From Forficula auricularia (Eukaryota > Arthropoda > Insecta > Dermaptera > Forficulidae), in the NCBI GenBank assembly GCA_024734495.1, contig JALMQS010000085.1, positions 21,450,630 through 21,514,629 on the forward strand: a stretch of DNA of 64,000 bases, written 5' to 3'. The position numbers and the translations under genes are program-made. Below are positions 33,146 through 45,085 of this stretch, piece after piece (within the stretch, counting starts at the first letter, position 1; every line of letters starts with the position of its first letter). The notes beneath the pieces were generated by a model. The model did no database searches. It was not told the origin of the DNA and saw only the letters and a list, made by a program, of their open reading frames with translations.

Positions 33146-33735
33146 ACACCATTTTCCCTAAGTAAAAACGAAATGTTATGTTTATATCGACAATATAAGG
33201 CAGGGGTGTCCAATCAGCGACCCAACATATTTTTTTTAAGATACATCTAATGAATATGAAGAATATTAAATGAATTGTATAATTAAAAAAAAATCCAAAT
33301 TGGAGGAGTTCCTCCGACGAGGTATTCACGGTATCTAATGAGTTATTAGATTCTTGTGGGTAGGTGATTAATGCTCGGTTCGGGGACCCATTGTACCGTG
33401 TACTCGAATTCGCATTCCGGCAGCTGACTCAAGTGGGATTAATTATTAAACTGCATCTTAATTGTCAAAATTCTGTTGTCTTTTTATTTAATTCAAAGTG
33501 AATAAGCCATTTTATTAAATAGCCCAGTCAAATTAGACAAATGGGTCGAAAAAAATCCCAGAGTTTTGGAAATGATCTTAAACGCTTCCCTTATACTTGG
33601 GTTAATACGTGTCAAAAGTCCCAATGGTGGGGGTCGAGCTCAAGAAGGGGTGGGGGGGGGGGGGGGGGGGTTTAAAGTGCCCTTTTTTTTCAATTTTTCG
33701 CTTATAACTCGAAAACGGTCTATATTTTGTAAATA
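33146..33735. other. No gene recognised; G run at 33647-33670
   Basis: About 20 G residues interrupted by one T, in otherwise AT-rich DNA. The 86-codon frame at 33566-33826 is not a gene. Confidence 0.35.
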
Positions 33736-34563
33736 TCTACTCTTATTAAACGAGCAAAAATTGTATATTTATTTATATATTTATTTATTTATTTATATAT
33801 ATATTTGTATCTTGGTTCTATTTTGAAAACGACTCTACCAATTTTGATGAAATTCACGGGTTAGGGGGTTTTTAGGGTGACAATTCGATCTGTCACGGTC
33901 TCATCTTTGAGAAAATTGTTTTTGATGGGTTTTTTTCGTAATCAAATTAATTATTCTCAGGTCGACAAATCCCAATCTTAGGGATTTGAAATGGGTTTCT
34001 CTTTTCTTTTACACCCAGGCAGACCATGGGTTGATAATTCATTGTTTACAAAGGCCTTGAAGAAGTATTGTGATTGTGGATTTTAACATATTTTGTTCTC
34101 CCTAAACGTTAAGAAATATTAATAAACGTTTTATAATTGTTTTTATAAAGAACTTTATTTATTTAATATAATAAAAAATAATCAAGAATTTATTTAAAAA
34201 TATATTTGGCATAAGCGGGTCTCAATTTTCTGAAAAACAACACATTTTGATAGGTTTTATTTATTAACAATTGGATGAATGAAAATGAATCATATGGTTG
34301 AATCAAAACAGGTTCAGAAGGTGGGGCGCAGTGGTGCAAAATCTGTGGGTAGGGAGAGGTTTCGGGGGTGGGGTCGAGTGGGGTGGAGGTGGGGGGGGGG
34401 GTACATTGGGCGAATATTATATATTTTTGTATTTTTTAATTTGAAAGCAGCTCTCAAATAAAAATCGACATTTTTATCAGAATTTTAAATTAAAAATAAT
34501 ATTAAATTAAAGCTTTTAACTGAAGGAAGAAGTTACCGAGCATCGCTCGGTGCCTCCAGGTAC
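33736..34563 (+). mobile_element. Helitron, full length (828 bp)
   Basis: TCTACTCTTATTAAACGAGC after A to ACCGAGCATCGCTCGGT and GCCTCCAGGTAC before T. G-rich block 34315-34405. Contains a TTTA microsatellite at 33770-33800. Confidence 0.85.
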
Positions 34564-35125
34564 TAACCTTAAACACGACACAATTTCGCGTCGATTAAAA
34601 AAAATGCGAAATTGGTCCAGTAGTTCGATTTTTTATAGGTAACCAAAAAACAGCCCCCCCCCCCCCCACTCTTCCCCGGATCACTTTTGAATATCCCAAA
34701 AACTCGCACCGCACTTTTTTTGATTTTTGACCATGAAGGAGCATGTTTTCGACAAATACCACTCTAAATATTTTTAAAAATAGATTAAATTTACTACAAT
34801 TGAAACAAAATTTCATCTTAATTGAATAATATTAACTCATGCCGCACTGAGGTTGATGTTTTGAAAAATTGAAATTTTTTAAATAAATAAAAAAAAAATT
34901 GAGCGAATTTACCGCGTTTCGGTCTACAATAAAACCTCTTTATAGCGAACATTTATATTTTTAAAGATATTAATTATTTTGTCAAAATGTCTTTTGGTGA
35001 TTGTGTGGTTGGGTAGTGTCACTTTTTAATTGGTAATTGATGTTCATAACACCTGTAGAATTATTGTATTTGATTTTGTAAATTTGTGATGGAATTTATT
35101 ATATTCAGATGATTATTTGTTAATT
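34564..35125. other. Decayed repeat sequence, no gene
   Basis: C run at 34656-34668. 34880-35020 is a degenerate family E interior (GCGTTTCGGTCTACAATAAA, TTTTGTCAAAATGTC). Confidence 0.4.
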
Positions 35126-35265
35126 TTTACTTTACTATTCAGGGTATTTGGTCAAGCGAGGGGTAATCCGGAATTGGAAGTATATTGGAAGTACTTGGAA
35201 ATATTTGGAAATACTTGGAATTATTTGGAAATACTTGGTAATATTTGGAAGTACTTGGGAATGTT
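35126..35265 (+). repeat. Family E head and short-period satellite
   Basis: TTTACTTTACTATTCAGGGT is a family E head. It is followed by about nine units of a 10-11 bp repeat (TACTTGGAAAT, ATTTGGAA) at 35165-35265. Confidence 0.7.
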
Positions 35266-35270
35266 TGTAA

Positions 35271-36025
35271 CGGACGGATCTTACTTAGCACGTTTGGCGG
35301 GTACGCTCTCTTATACGTATAGTTTGTTTGGCACCGACTTCAAAAAGTAATTTCATGTTAATATTTCGTCGTCTAGTTGTAACTAAATAAGATAATAATT
35401 ATTTTATACCTTTTAGTGTATTTTATTTTATTTTTAAGTTATTATTATTTTATTTGTTGCATTTAATTTTTTGAAGTCGGTTTTATTTTTTTTATAAAAA
35501 TTATTTTTATTTTTCTCTTTTTAGTGATGTTATTAATAATGACTTAATTTAATACCTTGCATGCATCACGTAAGAGAAAGCGTCGGGCGAATGAATCAGA
35601 AAATGATAATAAAATTCAATTCATAAATATAGAAATTCTCGCGAAACGTTTGCGGGTTTTAAATGAATGTTTTAAGATTTTATTTATTATAATTTCTATT
35701 ATTTGGTCATTAGAATTGGAAATTTCCGTTATTTTGTCATTGATCATATCTTCAGAACTTGACCAATTTAATATGGTTTCACCCTTAATGTAACCTATTT
35801 CCAATAAAAAAAGAATCATCGAAATAGGTTCATAAACAAAGAAGTTATGCCCGAACAAACATATCAAAAGTTCAATACCAATGAAAAAAAACAGGACCAA
35901 TCGGAAACTAGACTGAACCCAATGCAAAAAAATCATCAAAATCGGCTGATAATTGGCAGAGATATCAGCTAACATAGACACACAAAAAAAAAAATCAGTC
36001 GAATTAAGAACCTCCTCCTTTTTTG
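35271..36025 (+). mobile_element. Family A, left arm lost, loop flipped, tail with extra 205 bp
   Basis: Starts in the loop (CGGATCTTACTTAGCACG), then right arm and tail. The loop is inverted relative to the tail compared with 3386, 53819 and 54672. The tail has about 205 additional bp (35540-35748) with an open frame beginning MHASRKRKRRANESEN, of unknown nature. Confidence 0.7.
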
Positions 36026-36093
36026 AGAAATATTAAAAATGAAATATACTATAAAATGAACCTATAATAACGAAAATATATTTTTTTCTGGCT

Positions 36094-36312
36094 TCAAAAT
36101 TAAGGGGGGGGGTGTCAAAAAATAAAAATCTAGGCCATTTGAGCAAACTCAAACAAATTTTGTATACATAATCAGTGGACCCTCAGAAAACTAAAAATTC
36201 AAATACAAACCGCCCAAAATAAGGGGAGGGGGGGTGGTAAAAAAATTAAAACTTTGTACTAAATTCAACCAAAAGTGTATGTTCAAGTCAAGTGGATGGC
36301 CACATTATTTTT
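36094..36312 (+). mobile_element. Family E 3' fragment
   Basis: Two GGGG-run units, then AAGTCAAGTGGATGGCCACA. Confidence 0.7.
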
Positions 36313-36737
36313 TCTAAAATAAAAATAAATTGTAAAATCTCTCCAAAAGTTGTCGAAGAATAAAAGGCAGATTTTTAATCTATGCTGACCCAGTTTATTA
36401 TATTAAACCAAAATTCAAATCTCTGCATTATGTCATGAAAAAATAATCCAATAGGTAAATAGAAATAATGATGTGTACCTAGCTAATATACATTTAGTAC
36501 GCTAACAGACTGGTATATTAATTATTTATATAATTACATCAATTAATATACTGTTTAATAACGCTTAATTTTTACTTTTTAATTTGATCTGCTATTACGA
36601 TAAAATATGTTTTAACGAGTGATAATAATTTAGTAGATTATTATAAATTCAGTATTTAGCTCCTTTTTCAGAAAATAATTTTTAGTTTAAATAATTCATC
36701 ATAACTCTGCAATTTTTCTCTAATGGATAGATAACTC
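36313..36737. other. No gene recognised
   Basis: Strongly AT-rich. Confidence 0.3.
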
Positions 36738-36815
36738 TTTTTAACCGACTTCAAAAAAGGAGAGGTTATCAATTCGACGGAATTTCTTCGCCAATTATGA
36801 ACCGATTTCGATGAT
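36738..36815 (-). mobile_element. Family A tail terminus fragment
   Basis: AACCGACTTCAAAAAAGGAG to AACCGATTTCGATG, then GC-rich sequence begins abruptly. Confidence 0.65.
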
Positions 36816-37055
36816 TGTTAGGGCCTCGGTTGAGTGCGTCGGTGCGTGTCCGCGCTCCCCTCCTAGTTGGAGGGACCTAACAATGATTTGTGCAGGGCGA
36901 TGTTCGTCCCTGGTAAAGAGCCGGGCTGGGCACCACCCGCTTAGCGGGTGAGGAGCTCCTAGTTGGTGGATGGCTCCTCCTTCGATCATCGTGCCCTAGT
37001 TGGAGGTGAGCCCATTGTTAGGTCGGTTGTGCAGTGGTTGTTGGTACCGGTGGCA
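36816..37055. other. GC-rich island of unknown origin
   Basis: About 240 bp of clearly raised GC. CCTAGTTGGAGG-like phrases recur three times (36862, 36958, 36997), and CCTAACAATG (36888) is mirrored by CATTGTTAGG (37012). No frame, tRNA or rRNA signature recognised. Confidence 0.4.
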
Positions 37056-37059
37056 TTGT

Positions 37060-37170
37060 TTTGCATTATGTGACTGGTGTCATAGAGATAGTAATTAAGA
37101 GTCAAACTACTAATCACCCAGAGTACCTTCGCCATTTCATAGGACCGTTTTTGCGCGTCGCGATACTTTT
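37060..37170 (-). mobile_element. Mariner-like fragment (relative of 27301-29135)
   Basis: ATGTGACTGGTGTCATAGAG, ATTAAGAGTCAAACTA and CGCCATTTC match 28636-28720 near the transposase end. Confidence 0.6.
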
Positions 37171-38012
37171 TTGGACAGCAACCGCTGGTTAATAAGACAC
37201 CCACCGCCACCAATACCTATGAAGTAGACAACAAAATCTCAATTTTATAACTAATTTGAATATTCTTGTACAATTTGCTTGTTACTACCTAAAGTTGATA
37301 GAGGTAACTTGGACCATGTCTTTTCCCAGCTATAGCCATAGAGGCCTCGTTCGCTCTTATCGAGAGGACCTTGCATTTTCGTCCATGTTTTATTCAGTAT
37401 GCACAGAAATTGTCTCGGAGGTAAAATCATTCCAGCCCTAAGAGTGAGTGATCAATCACTCTGGCTTCTTATTTTCAAAGCTTAGCGTCATAGAAGATAA
37501 CCTACTCCTCTCGCGCAAGCTCTGTTCATTTTCACTAAGCATTTGATTTATCTGTTTTCCCGAGACATGGACATATAAAAAATTCATCCGCTAACTTGGT
37601 ACGAGAAATATGCTAATCTGGGTACGATTATCATTCGGAAAAAAATTGCTTCTCTCCGGGAAAAATAAGATTTTGATTACAAAAGATGAATATATTAGAA
37701 AAAAAAAAAAATGGAAGTGCCTTTCTGGTTAGCTATTTAAATATCTATAATGTAAAATATTATAGATTCTATATAATTTCTTCAAAATCAGTGAAAATGC
37801 TTATTAACTACAAGAGATATTACCAATTGCGAAGCCCGCCCTCAGCGGACATCTTGCTGGCCAGGGGGCGTAGCCACCTTGAGTCCGTAGTAGGGTTTCT
37901 CATTTACCGGTAAATAATAATTCCCAGGAAACGAGAAGACCCGGGTTTCAATATTTACTAATCAAAATGAATTTATTAATTAAAAAAAACAATATAGTAA
38001 AATATTCATTTA
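37171..38012. other. No gene recognised
   Basis: 37830-37900 (GCCCGCCCTCAGCGGACATC, TTGCTGGCCAGG) is GC-rich and loosely complementary to 44035-44070. The 61-codon frame 37256-37441 has no known domain. Confidence 0.3.
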
Positions 38013-39062
38013 TTACTTTACCATACAGGGTATGGTCAAGTATTGTAATCGTGCATGAAAAAAGTGTTTTTTTCCTTCTTTTTTCAAAATATCTAAAAAA
38101 CGGCTAAAATTTTTTGATTAAAAAAATTGAGCTAAAACTCATGGCATTTCGGTCTACAAAAAAGCTCTAATAAGTGAACATCGAAAAAATTATATTTTTC
38201 GAGATAATAATTGTTTTGTCAAAATGTCTGTTAGTCTGTTAGTTAGTCTGTGCGTTACCAAATTTTGTGGACGAGCTAGCTCAAAAACTAGTCTGAATAT
38301 CGAAACCAAATTTCATACCTAGTTTTGATCCATTGAGATTAAAGGCTGATTAGATTTTGGTGAATATCGACCCAAGGTGGAGGTGGGGGGGGGGGTTAAA
38401 AATTAAAAATCTAGGCCGTTTGAGCAAACTCAACCAAATTTTGTATACATAATCAGTGGACCCCCAGAAGTATAAAAATGCAAAAACTAACCGCCCAAAA
38501 TGGGGGGGGGGTCAAAAAATGTAAATCTTTGCTATATACCAAACTCAACCAAATTTTGTATACATAATCAGTGGACCCCATGATGTATAAAAATACAAAA
38601 ACTAACCGCCCAAAATGGGAGGGGGGGGGTGTAGGGTCAAAAAAATGCAAATCTTGGCTATATTCCAAACTCAACCAAATTTTGTATACATAATCAGTGG
38701 ACCCCATGATGTATAAAAATACAAAAACTAACCGCCCAAAATGGGGGGGTGTAGGGTCAAAAAATGTAAATCTTGGCTATATACCAAACTCAACCAAATT
38801 TTGTATACATAATCAGTGGACCCCCAGAAGTATAAAAATACAAAAACTAACTGCCCAAAATGGGGGGGGGGGGGGTAGGGCCAAAAAATAAAAATCTTGG
38901 CCATTTACCAAACCCACCCAAATTTTGTATACATAATCAGTGGGACACCAGAAGTATAAAAATGCAAAAACTAACCCCCCCTCTACATGATTATAAATAA
39001 TTTTAGGGGCCTGGTTGTATGGTAAAGTCAAGTGGATGGCCACATCAGAACACGTCAGCTTA
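38013..39062 (+). mobile_element. Family E, full length, expanded minisatellite
   Basis: Head TTTACCATACAGGGTATGGT to AAGTCAAGTGGATGGCCACA and ACACGTCAGCTTATT. The interior has five minisatellite units. Confidence 0.85.
38380..38990 (+). repeat. Family E minisatellite, five units of 115-126 bp
   Basis: AACTCAACCAAATTTTG recurs at 38427, 38542, 38668 and 38787, with a variant at 38910. Each unit has a G run of 8-14 and CAAAAACTAACCGCCCAAAA. Confidence 0.9.
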
Positions 39063-39282
39063 TTTCAATTAAAATCGAAATGTCTTCTATACTCCTTTAG
39101 AGTCAGGAATTTTTCATTTTTTTTTTTTTTTTGAAGTGGAGGAACATTATGAAAAAAAGGCAATACTCTATTTACTAAATACTACTACTAATACTACTCT
39201 ACTCCATTTGCTAATTGTCGCGCTTCATCTCCGTAGGGCGTTGTCGCTTCCATTGAACGACTGGGCTTATACTACATACTAG
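39063..39282. other. No gene recognised
   Basis: T run and spacer. Confidence 0.3.
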
Positions 39283-39367
39283 CGCAGGTAACACACAATA
39301 TCCTCAGAATATTCTAAGAAGATTTAAATGTCCTTAGAATATTCTTAGGATATTGTAGTTACCTGGG
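39283..39367. mobile_element. CCCAGGTAAC MITE
   Basis: GCAGGTAACACACAATATCC to GTTACCTGGG, same short form as 18188-18282. Confidence 0.75.
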
Positions 39368-39376
39368 AGAGAAATA

Positions 39377-39412
39377 GTACCTGGAGCCACCGAACGATGC
39401 ACGGTTGGTGTA
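39377..39412 (-). mobile_element. Solo Helitron 3' terminus
   Basis: GTACCTGGAGCCACCGAACG then ATGCACGGT: only the hairpin end, one stem pair mutated. Confidence 0.55.
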
Positions 39413-40354
39413 GTTAGCGTACAGCGTGTACGGCCAAGCCAATGCTCAAATTTGCCCTGCGCACGCTGTAAAATGTAATCTTCTACCTTTATTTATTTCA
39501 TCAGAAAAAAATGATTGTTTTCTAAAAGATCTCATAAAAAAAGTGCTGCTCCATTAAAAATATTAAATCTCAAAGAATAAAATTTATTGCAAAATAAAAA
39601 AGAAAAATTGTTGTGACCCTCGACAATTTTCCTTGAATATAAATATAATTATTTTAAGGGCAATGTTTGGCGGTCCCTTTGATGTTCGAAGGCACCTTTT
39701 TGACAATAGGAAAGCGGAGCTTACCATCGCTTCCTGTCAATAAATATGAAATGGCTCTTAAAGCAAGTCGTAAATAATTGTCAATTCCTTTTGGCTCCAG
39801 ATGTTGATTTGTAAATGTCATTTTAGCGTGAGAAATGTCTAGAGTTTAAATTTCCAAAAATGGAAATTTCCCAAGAAAGGTCACGTGGTTTGGAAGTCCC
39901 TCCCTTAAAAAAGGGAGTGGTCAATGATTAAGATGTACTCCTACTCATTAGGAAATTGACGAATCGGGAATATTTCATGTGGAAACTCCCAGAGATGACA
40001 GGCAGGTTTTGATATAGTTGAGAGAGTTGGAGGAGTTCTAGTTTGAAGTCAGAGATGTTCAGTCGAAGCTGGAATCCACTTGGAGTCAGTTGTTAATTTG
40101 GAGTTAAGAGATGAGGCTCTCCAGCCATCAGTTTTGGAGACAAGTGTATTTATAATTTACTAATAAAAATAATCAAAAGTAAATAATGCTTGGATTTCTA
40201 TACCTGTATCAATTTTGTCTTTGAAATCCAGAAAGGAGCGAGTTTTTGGGTGATCAAGGGGGGGGGGGGGAGGCTGCCGAGGGCTGCGGTTGAGCCAGAA
40301 CGGTTGATCTGAGAAAAAACCTAAAAAATGAGATTTGTATGAAATTTTTAAAAA
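39413..40354. other. No gene recognised
   Basis: Low-copy sequence. 39660-39740 has a short frame (MFGGPFDVRRHLFDNRKAEL) with no support. G run at 40259-40271. Confidence 0.3.
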
Positions 40355-40360
40355 GATCGC

Positions 40361-41363
40361 TATGTTAAGATTTGCCGATGACATTGCCCTTCTAGGAAGC
40401 AATAAAAAAGAATTAGAGGACGCCTTGAATGGAATTAACCAAATCCTAATAGAAGAAATCAAAATGAAAATAAACAAAGAATAAAACCAAGGTCCTAGTA
40501 TGTACAAAAAAAGAACAAACGAGACAGGAATGCATCAAAATTAACCAAGAAAACCTAGAAGGAGTTAAGGAATTCCGCTACCTAGGAAGTAAATAACATG
40601 GGATGGGAGGAGCAAAAACAGAAATTAAATCAAGAATTGCCCAAGCAAAAATGGGGTTTAACTCAAAACAAAAACTACTATGCTCCTCCTCAATCAGCTT
40701 AGCAAACAGGAAGTTGCTATTGAAGGAACTGGAACTCCCTCCCAGCCTCTATCTTTCCCAGCACCTATGATCTTCAAACCTTCAAAACCAGGGTGCATAG
40801 ACACCTACGTCTACACCCTCTCACTTTATCAACTTTCCCTTCTCTTCGGTAATGCAAGGGTCTTTCGAGATCCATAGGGGCTACATCTTTACTGGTGCAC
40901 CCCTTCTTGCATTCGATTGCATTAAAAAAAAAAAATAAATAAAAAGAAGACATATGTATATGGAGCATAGCCATGTACGGGTGTGAAACCTGGACAATTG
41001 GAAAAGCGGAGAGAAAGAGATTGGAGGCTTTCGAAATGTGGTGCTACAGAAGAATGATGAATATCAAATGGATGGATAAAATTACAAATGAAGAAGTTCT
41101 TGGAAGAATCGGAGAAAGAAGAACCTTGTGGAAGAGTCTGAAGAAGAGAAGAGGTCAGATGATGGGGCACACACTGAGACATGGGGGACTGCTTAGGGAT
41201 ATCTTGGAGGGGAGGTGGGAAAGAAAAGGGAAGGGGAAGAACCAGATTAGAATATTTCAACCAAATAATTGGGGATATGGGATGCCAGACATTTAGAGAG
41301 GTTAAACAGCTGGCGGGGGACAGAGTCGAGTGGAGACGGATTGTTGCATCAAACCAGTCTTAG
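40361..41363 (+). pseudogene. Reverse transcriptase C-terminal part, RTE-like (broken)
   Basis: 40361 onward reads MLRFADDIALLGSNKKE, containing the FADD catalytic pair of the RT palm. The frame ends early (KINKE stop). After the nested insertion the frame resumes MYGCETWTIGKAERKRLEAF, EMWCYRRMMNIKWMDK, ITNEEVLGRIGERRTLWKSL and the RRGQMMGHTLRHGGLL block, characteristic of RTE-like and related LINE C-termini. The terminal LEYFNQIIGDMGCQTFREV and DRVEWRRIVASNQS lies one frame away; the shift is shared with copy 2. 5'-truncated, interrupted and shifted, hence dead. Confidence 0.85.
40726..40945 (+). mobile_element. 5'-truncated LINE 3' end nested in RTE LINE
   Basis: GAACTGGAACTCCCTCCCAG through ACACCTACGTCTACACC, ending in an A-rich tail (40923-40945). 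Same family as 56122-56460 on minus. GAAG flanks both sides, consistent with a short duplication or microhomology. Confidence 0.75.
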
Positions 41364-41388
41364 GACTGTATACTCAATGATGATGATG

Positions 41389-42561
41389 AAATAATGCTCT
41401 TTCTTTGAACAATCTCTCCCACTTCAATTAAATCTTCAAATCAGCACCGGGGCTTCAACAGGCCGAATCGCTTGGGCGCGTTACCAAGACCAGTCACGGG
41501 GATCAATCTTCGAGATAAAACTACAAATCGCCAACCTTTCTCTGGTCAAGAAGGGTTGCAACCAAAAACCAATAGTTTGTCGCAACAAAATAATTGTTGG
41601 TGATTTTCTTATGGGGGGGGGGTTAGTTTCTCAAGAGAATCTTTCAAAATTGAGCCAGTAAACCTCTCTCTGGCTGTCATAAGTTTTTCCCTCTTTCCCC
41701 TTTCGGTCTTTCTTTTTATTCAATTCGAACGGCGATTAGTATTAAGTTGAAAGATAGAATAGAACAGTGGAACATTTGAGATGATAGAGTGGGGGCCGGG
41801 AGGGGGCCAGATAATCCTTGGAGTCGCGTTGGATTTAGCGGCCATAAAAGTCAGTTTTACGAGGGCCCACCCTAGCTAGCCCCCCAAGACCCCTCCTGGT
41901 CTTCAGAGCTAATCTACTTTACCAGGACATACACAAAGTCCGTCCTTAAGCCTGTTTGATGGGATCGCTACATTGATACACTGAGCCATCCACTGACAAG
42001 AAGGAGAAAGACGCATCCTTGCTGGTCCACCTGCTAGCTCTTATTCACTTCTTGCAGCAAGTCTCATCAATTTGTCCCAAAGGATGACGCATTCATATTC
42101 CTTGACTAAGTCACTGTCATCCGTCACTTCAATCAAAGGAAACAACTCAACGTGTTTCTCATGACAAAATATTTAATCTGAAGATTCGATATAACAGTAG
42201 TTTTTGTTTTTGACATCTCTTGATCACTCTCTTAATCAGAAAATTTATCACGACAACTGTCTAAATAAATAAATCGTCGCTATCTTGAACATTAAAAATA
42301 TCTCTCAAATTATTTGATTGATTCCAAGCTTGGGTATACCCTTAACCATTATTCAATTAGAAAATTATTCAAATCATTTATTTATTGATTAGTCCGGAAA
42401 TCATATTATTTTTAAGATTCCAAACACACGGATGAGAGATCTAATTGAAGACAATATCGCATCTTGAGAAGAACAATGACCTAAGTGCAAAATTCAGCGA
42501 TTTTGAGATAAGTACCTAACAAATGTCAAAAATTCCTTGTTTTTCGGTGGGTAAAAACGAC
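41389..42561. other. Low-copy sequence, no gene recognised
   Basis: The longest stretch without an identified repeat; GC is moderate at 41430-42130. G run at 41611-41620. Could be host intron or intergenic DNA. Confidence 0.35.
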
Positions 42562-42796
42562 ATAAATAAATAAATCTTTATTTCTCGACCTCGCTTGCAG
42601 AGGCACAAGTCCTCGGTGGCTAGGTTCTCCAAACTACAAGCTACAATCATAACAAGGAACAAGACTTCAATACAAATTAACTACAACAATTTAACAAATA
42701 AATAAAATGCTAGTACAAAAAGAAGAAAAAGAAATGAAATAGTAATGGGCAGTACACAAATAATATGACCATAGATCTTATTATTTTAAACTGAGA
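42562..42796 (-). mobile_element. LINE 3' UTR fragment
   Basis: On minus the sequence ends GAAATAAAGATTTATTTATT, a polyadenylation signal plus A-rich tail, after GAGGACTTGTGCCTCTGC. Confidence 0.5.
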
Positions 42797-43478
42797 AAAG
42801 TTTGTATATATACATGTGTATCCGGTCGGGTCTCTCAAAAACGGCTCTAACGATTTGGATGAAATTCACGGGTTAGGAGGGTTTTGTGTTGGACATTCGA
42901 TCTGTCACGGTCTCATCTTCGGCTAAGTTGTTTTTGATGGGTTTTTTTGTTAATTGAAATAATTATTCACAGGTGGTTGTCTGGATAAAAATGATTATTT
43001 ACATTTTCATTCAATTTCCTTTTAATAAATAATTGGTTTTTTAATTTTATATCCCACAATAAGATTATTACCATTATTATTATATATTAAAAATTGGGCA
43101 ATTTAATTGATTAAAAATCCCACAAATATTAATTTGTACAATTTAATTGTGTGAACTCAAAAATTGTTATTTAATTATAAAAAATAATTATACCCGTATT
43201 TATTTAGTATACCTATATACACATAAACTGTGGGCGACGGAAGGCTAGAAATGGAAAAACTGGGTGCGGGGGCGGGGGATAGATGTGGGGGTGCAGGAGC
43301 TTGGGTGCAGTGGTGGAGGGAGGTACGGCGTTTCCTGGGGCGGGGTGGGGACGTGGGGTGGGATGGGAGGGTGCAGGAGTTGGGGTGAAGTGGTGGGGGT
43401 CCGGGGAGGTTTCGGGGATTAATATATAGCTATTAACTGAAGCAAATATTTACCGGGCATCGCTCGGTGGCCAGGTAC
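42797..43478 (+). mobile_element. Helitron (subfamily with CGGTCTCATCTTCGGC)
   Basis: The interior matches the 17977-18987 element. Ends ACCGGGCATCGCTCGGT and GGCCAGGTAC before T. G-rich block 43255-43415. The first 25-30 bp of the 5' end are missing or changed. Confidence 0.75.
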
Positions 43479-43745
43479 TTTCCATTAAAAGACAAAAGCA
43501 ATGTACAAATTCCTCGACAAAACCCGATACCAGGAGCAAGCGACGCATTAGCCATCCCGGCATTTGCCATAAGTTGTTAAGGAAACCTGGTCAAAACATT
43601 AACAGGATGGTATGACCTCTCTCTACCTCATCTAATCTCTGCTTGTGAGAACTAAATAAAATTGTACAACACTAGGACTTTAGGACTTGACAAACATAAT
43701 TGATTTAATCATACTATTATAATCGACTTGCGCGACGACGCTGGC
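43479..43745. other. No gene recognised
   Basis: Low-copy sequence. Confidence 0.3.
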
Positions 43746-44010
43746 GTGATTTTTTTTAATTTTAAAACGCATTAATAGTTCATGACAAATACAATTTATT
43801 AAAATTAGGAAATTTAAATTAAAAGAGGTTTTTTATTTAATTAATATTTTCCTCTAATTAAAAACAAGAGGACTTAAAAGATTATCACAAACTCCAGAAG
43901 ATCAAGGACTCTCGATAGTGGTGAAGTAATCTCCGAAGTCGAAGCCTCAAATTCAATATAAGCTTTATTTCATGTAGATGATACAATTGGTTCAATAAAT
44001 GTATTATTAT
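43746..44010 (+). mobile_element. Helitron internal fragment
   Basis: AAGAGGTTTTTTATTTAATT to AAGTAATCTCCGAAGTCGAA, the Helitron middle. Confidence 0.6.
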
Positions 44011-44073
44011 TAATAAAATTATTAATTTAAACCCATCGCGTGGCCTCCTGCGCAGCAAGATGCCTGCGGAAGG

Positions 44074-44267
44074 CAAAATATAATTTTTTCGATGTTCACT
44101 TATTAGAGCTTTTTTGTAGACCAAAATGCCATGGTTTCGCTCAATTTTTTTAATCAAAATAGTTTCAGCCTTTTTTGAGATATATCGAAAAAAAGAAGGA
44201 AAAAAAACACTTTTCCATGCACGATTACAATACTTGACCATACCTGTGCATGGTAAAGTATTAGTAT
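44074..44267 (-). mobile_element. Family E head fragment
   Basis: GATGTTCACTTATTAGAGC to CATGCACGATTACAATACTT and GACCATACCTGTGCATGGTA. Confidence 0.75.
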
Positions 44268-44359
44268 TATAATACTATAGTGTTGGCCAAATGCTTTGTT
44301 AGATAATATGTTCGAGGCCAGGGAAAGAGGAAAAAAATACGTCTAATGATGTCTCAATT

Positions 44360-45085
44360 CATCATCATTGAGTATACAGTCCTAAGACTGGTTTGATGCA
44401 ACAATCCGTCTTCACTCGACTCTGTCCCCGCCAGCTGTTTGACCTCTCTAAATGTCTGGCATCCCATATCCCCAATTATTTGGTTGAAATATTCTAATCT
44501 GGGTCTTCCCCTTCCCTTTTCTTTCCCACCTCCCCCTCAAGATATCCCTAAGCAGTCCCCCATGTCTCAGTGTGTGTCCCATCATCTGACCTCTTCTCTT
44601 CTTCAGACTCTTCCTCAAGGTTCTTCTTTCTCCGATTCTTCCAAGAACCTCTTCATTTGTAATTTTATCCATCCATTTGATATTCCTTATTCTTCTGTAG
44701 CACCACATTTCGAAAGCCTCTAATCTCTTTCTCTCCGCTTTTCTAATTGTCCAGGTTTCACACCCGTACCTGGCTATGCTCCATACATATGTCTTCAATA
44801 GCAACTTCTTGTTTTCTAAGCTGATTGAGGAGGAGCATAGTAGTTTTTGTTTTGAATTAAACCCCATTTTTGCTTGGGCAATTCTTGATTTAATTTCGTT
44901 TTTGCTTCTCCCATCCCATGTTATTTTACTTCCTAGGTAGCGGAATTCCTTAACTCCTTCTAGGTTTTCTTGGTTAATTTTGATGCATTCCTGTCTCGTT
45001 TGTTCTTTTTTGTACATACTAGGACCTTGGTTTTATTCTTGTTTATTTTCATTTTGATTTCTTCTATTAGGATTTGGTTAATTCC
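44360..45085 (-). mobile_element. RTE-type LINE copy 2, 11-bp target duplication
   Basis: ATGTCTCAATT flanks both ends (44349-44359, 45086-45096). 726 bp, 5'-truncated after the RT palm. 3' end (minus) in ATGATGATG. Confidence 0.9.
44448..45017 (-). pseudogene. RTE-like LINE ORF, C-terminal 189 codons
   Basis: Open frame with EGVKEFRYLGSKITWDGRS (the RT thumb/connection block), LLLKTYVWSIARYGCETWTI, KRLEAFEMWCYRRIRNIKWM, TNEEVLGRIGERRTLRKSL and RRGQMMGHTLRHGGLLRDIL. The frame runs off into RIFQPNNWGYGMPDI; the adjacent frame instead gives GRPRLEYFNQIIGDMGC, the real end. That shift is shared with the 40.4-kb copy, so both descend from one already shifted source or were copied together. FADD lies just upstream of the truncation and is missing here. 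The ATG is not the original start. Confidence 0.85.

Larger units (their letters stand above)
40355..41388 (+). mobile_element. RTE-type LINE copy 1, split by another LINE
   Basis: Starts in the RT domain and ends in (ATG)n at about 41378-41388. Nearly identical to the 44360-45085 copy apart from a foreign block at 40726-40945. The uninterrupted copy reads TTGCTATTGAAGACATATG across that point. Confidence 0.85.

Noticed and set aside
38380..38990. CRISPR array
   Set aside because: Regular repeats, but units of about 120 bp with no unique spacers, inside a eukaryotic mobile element.
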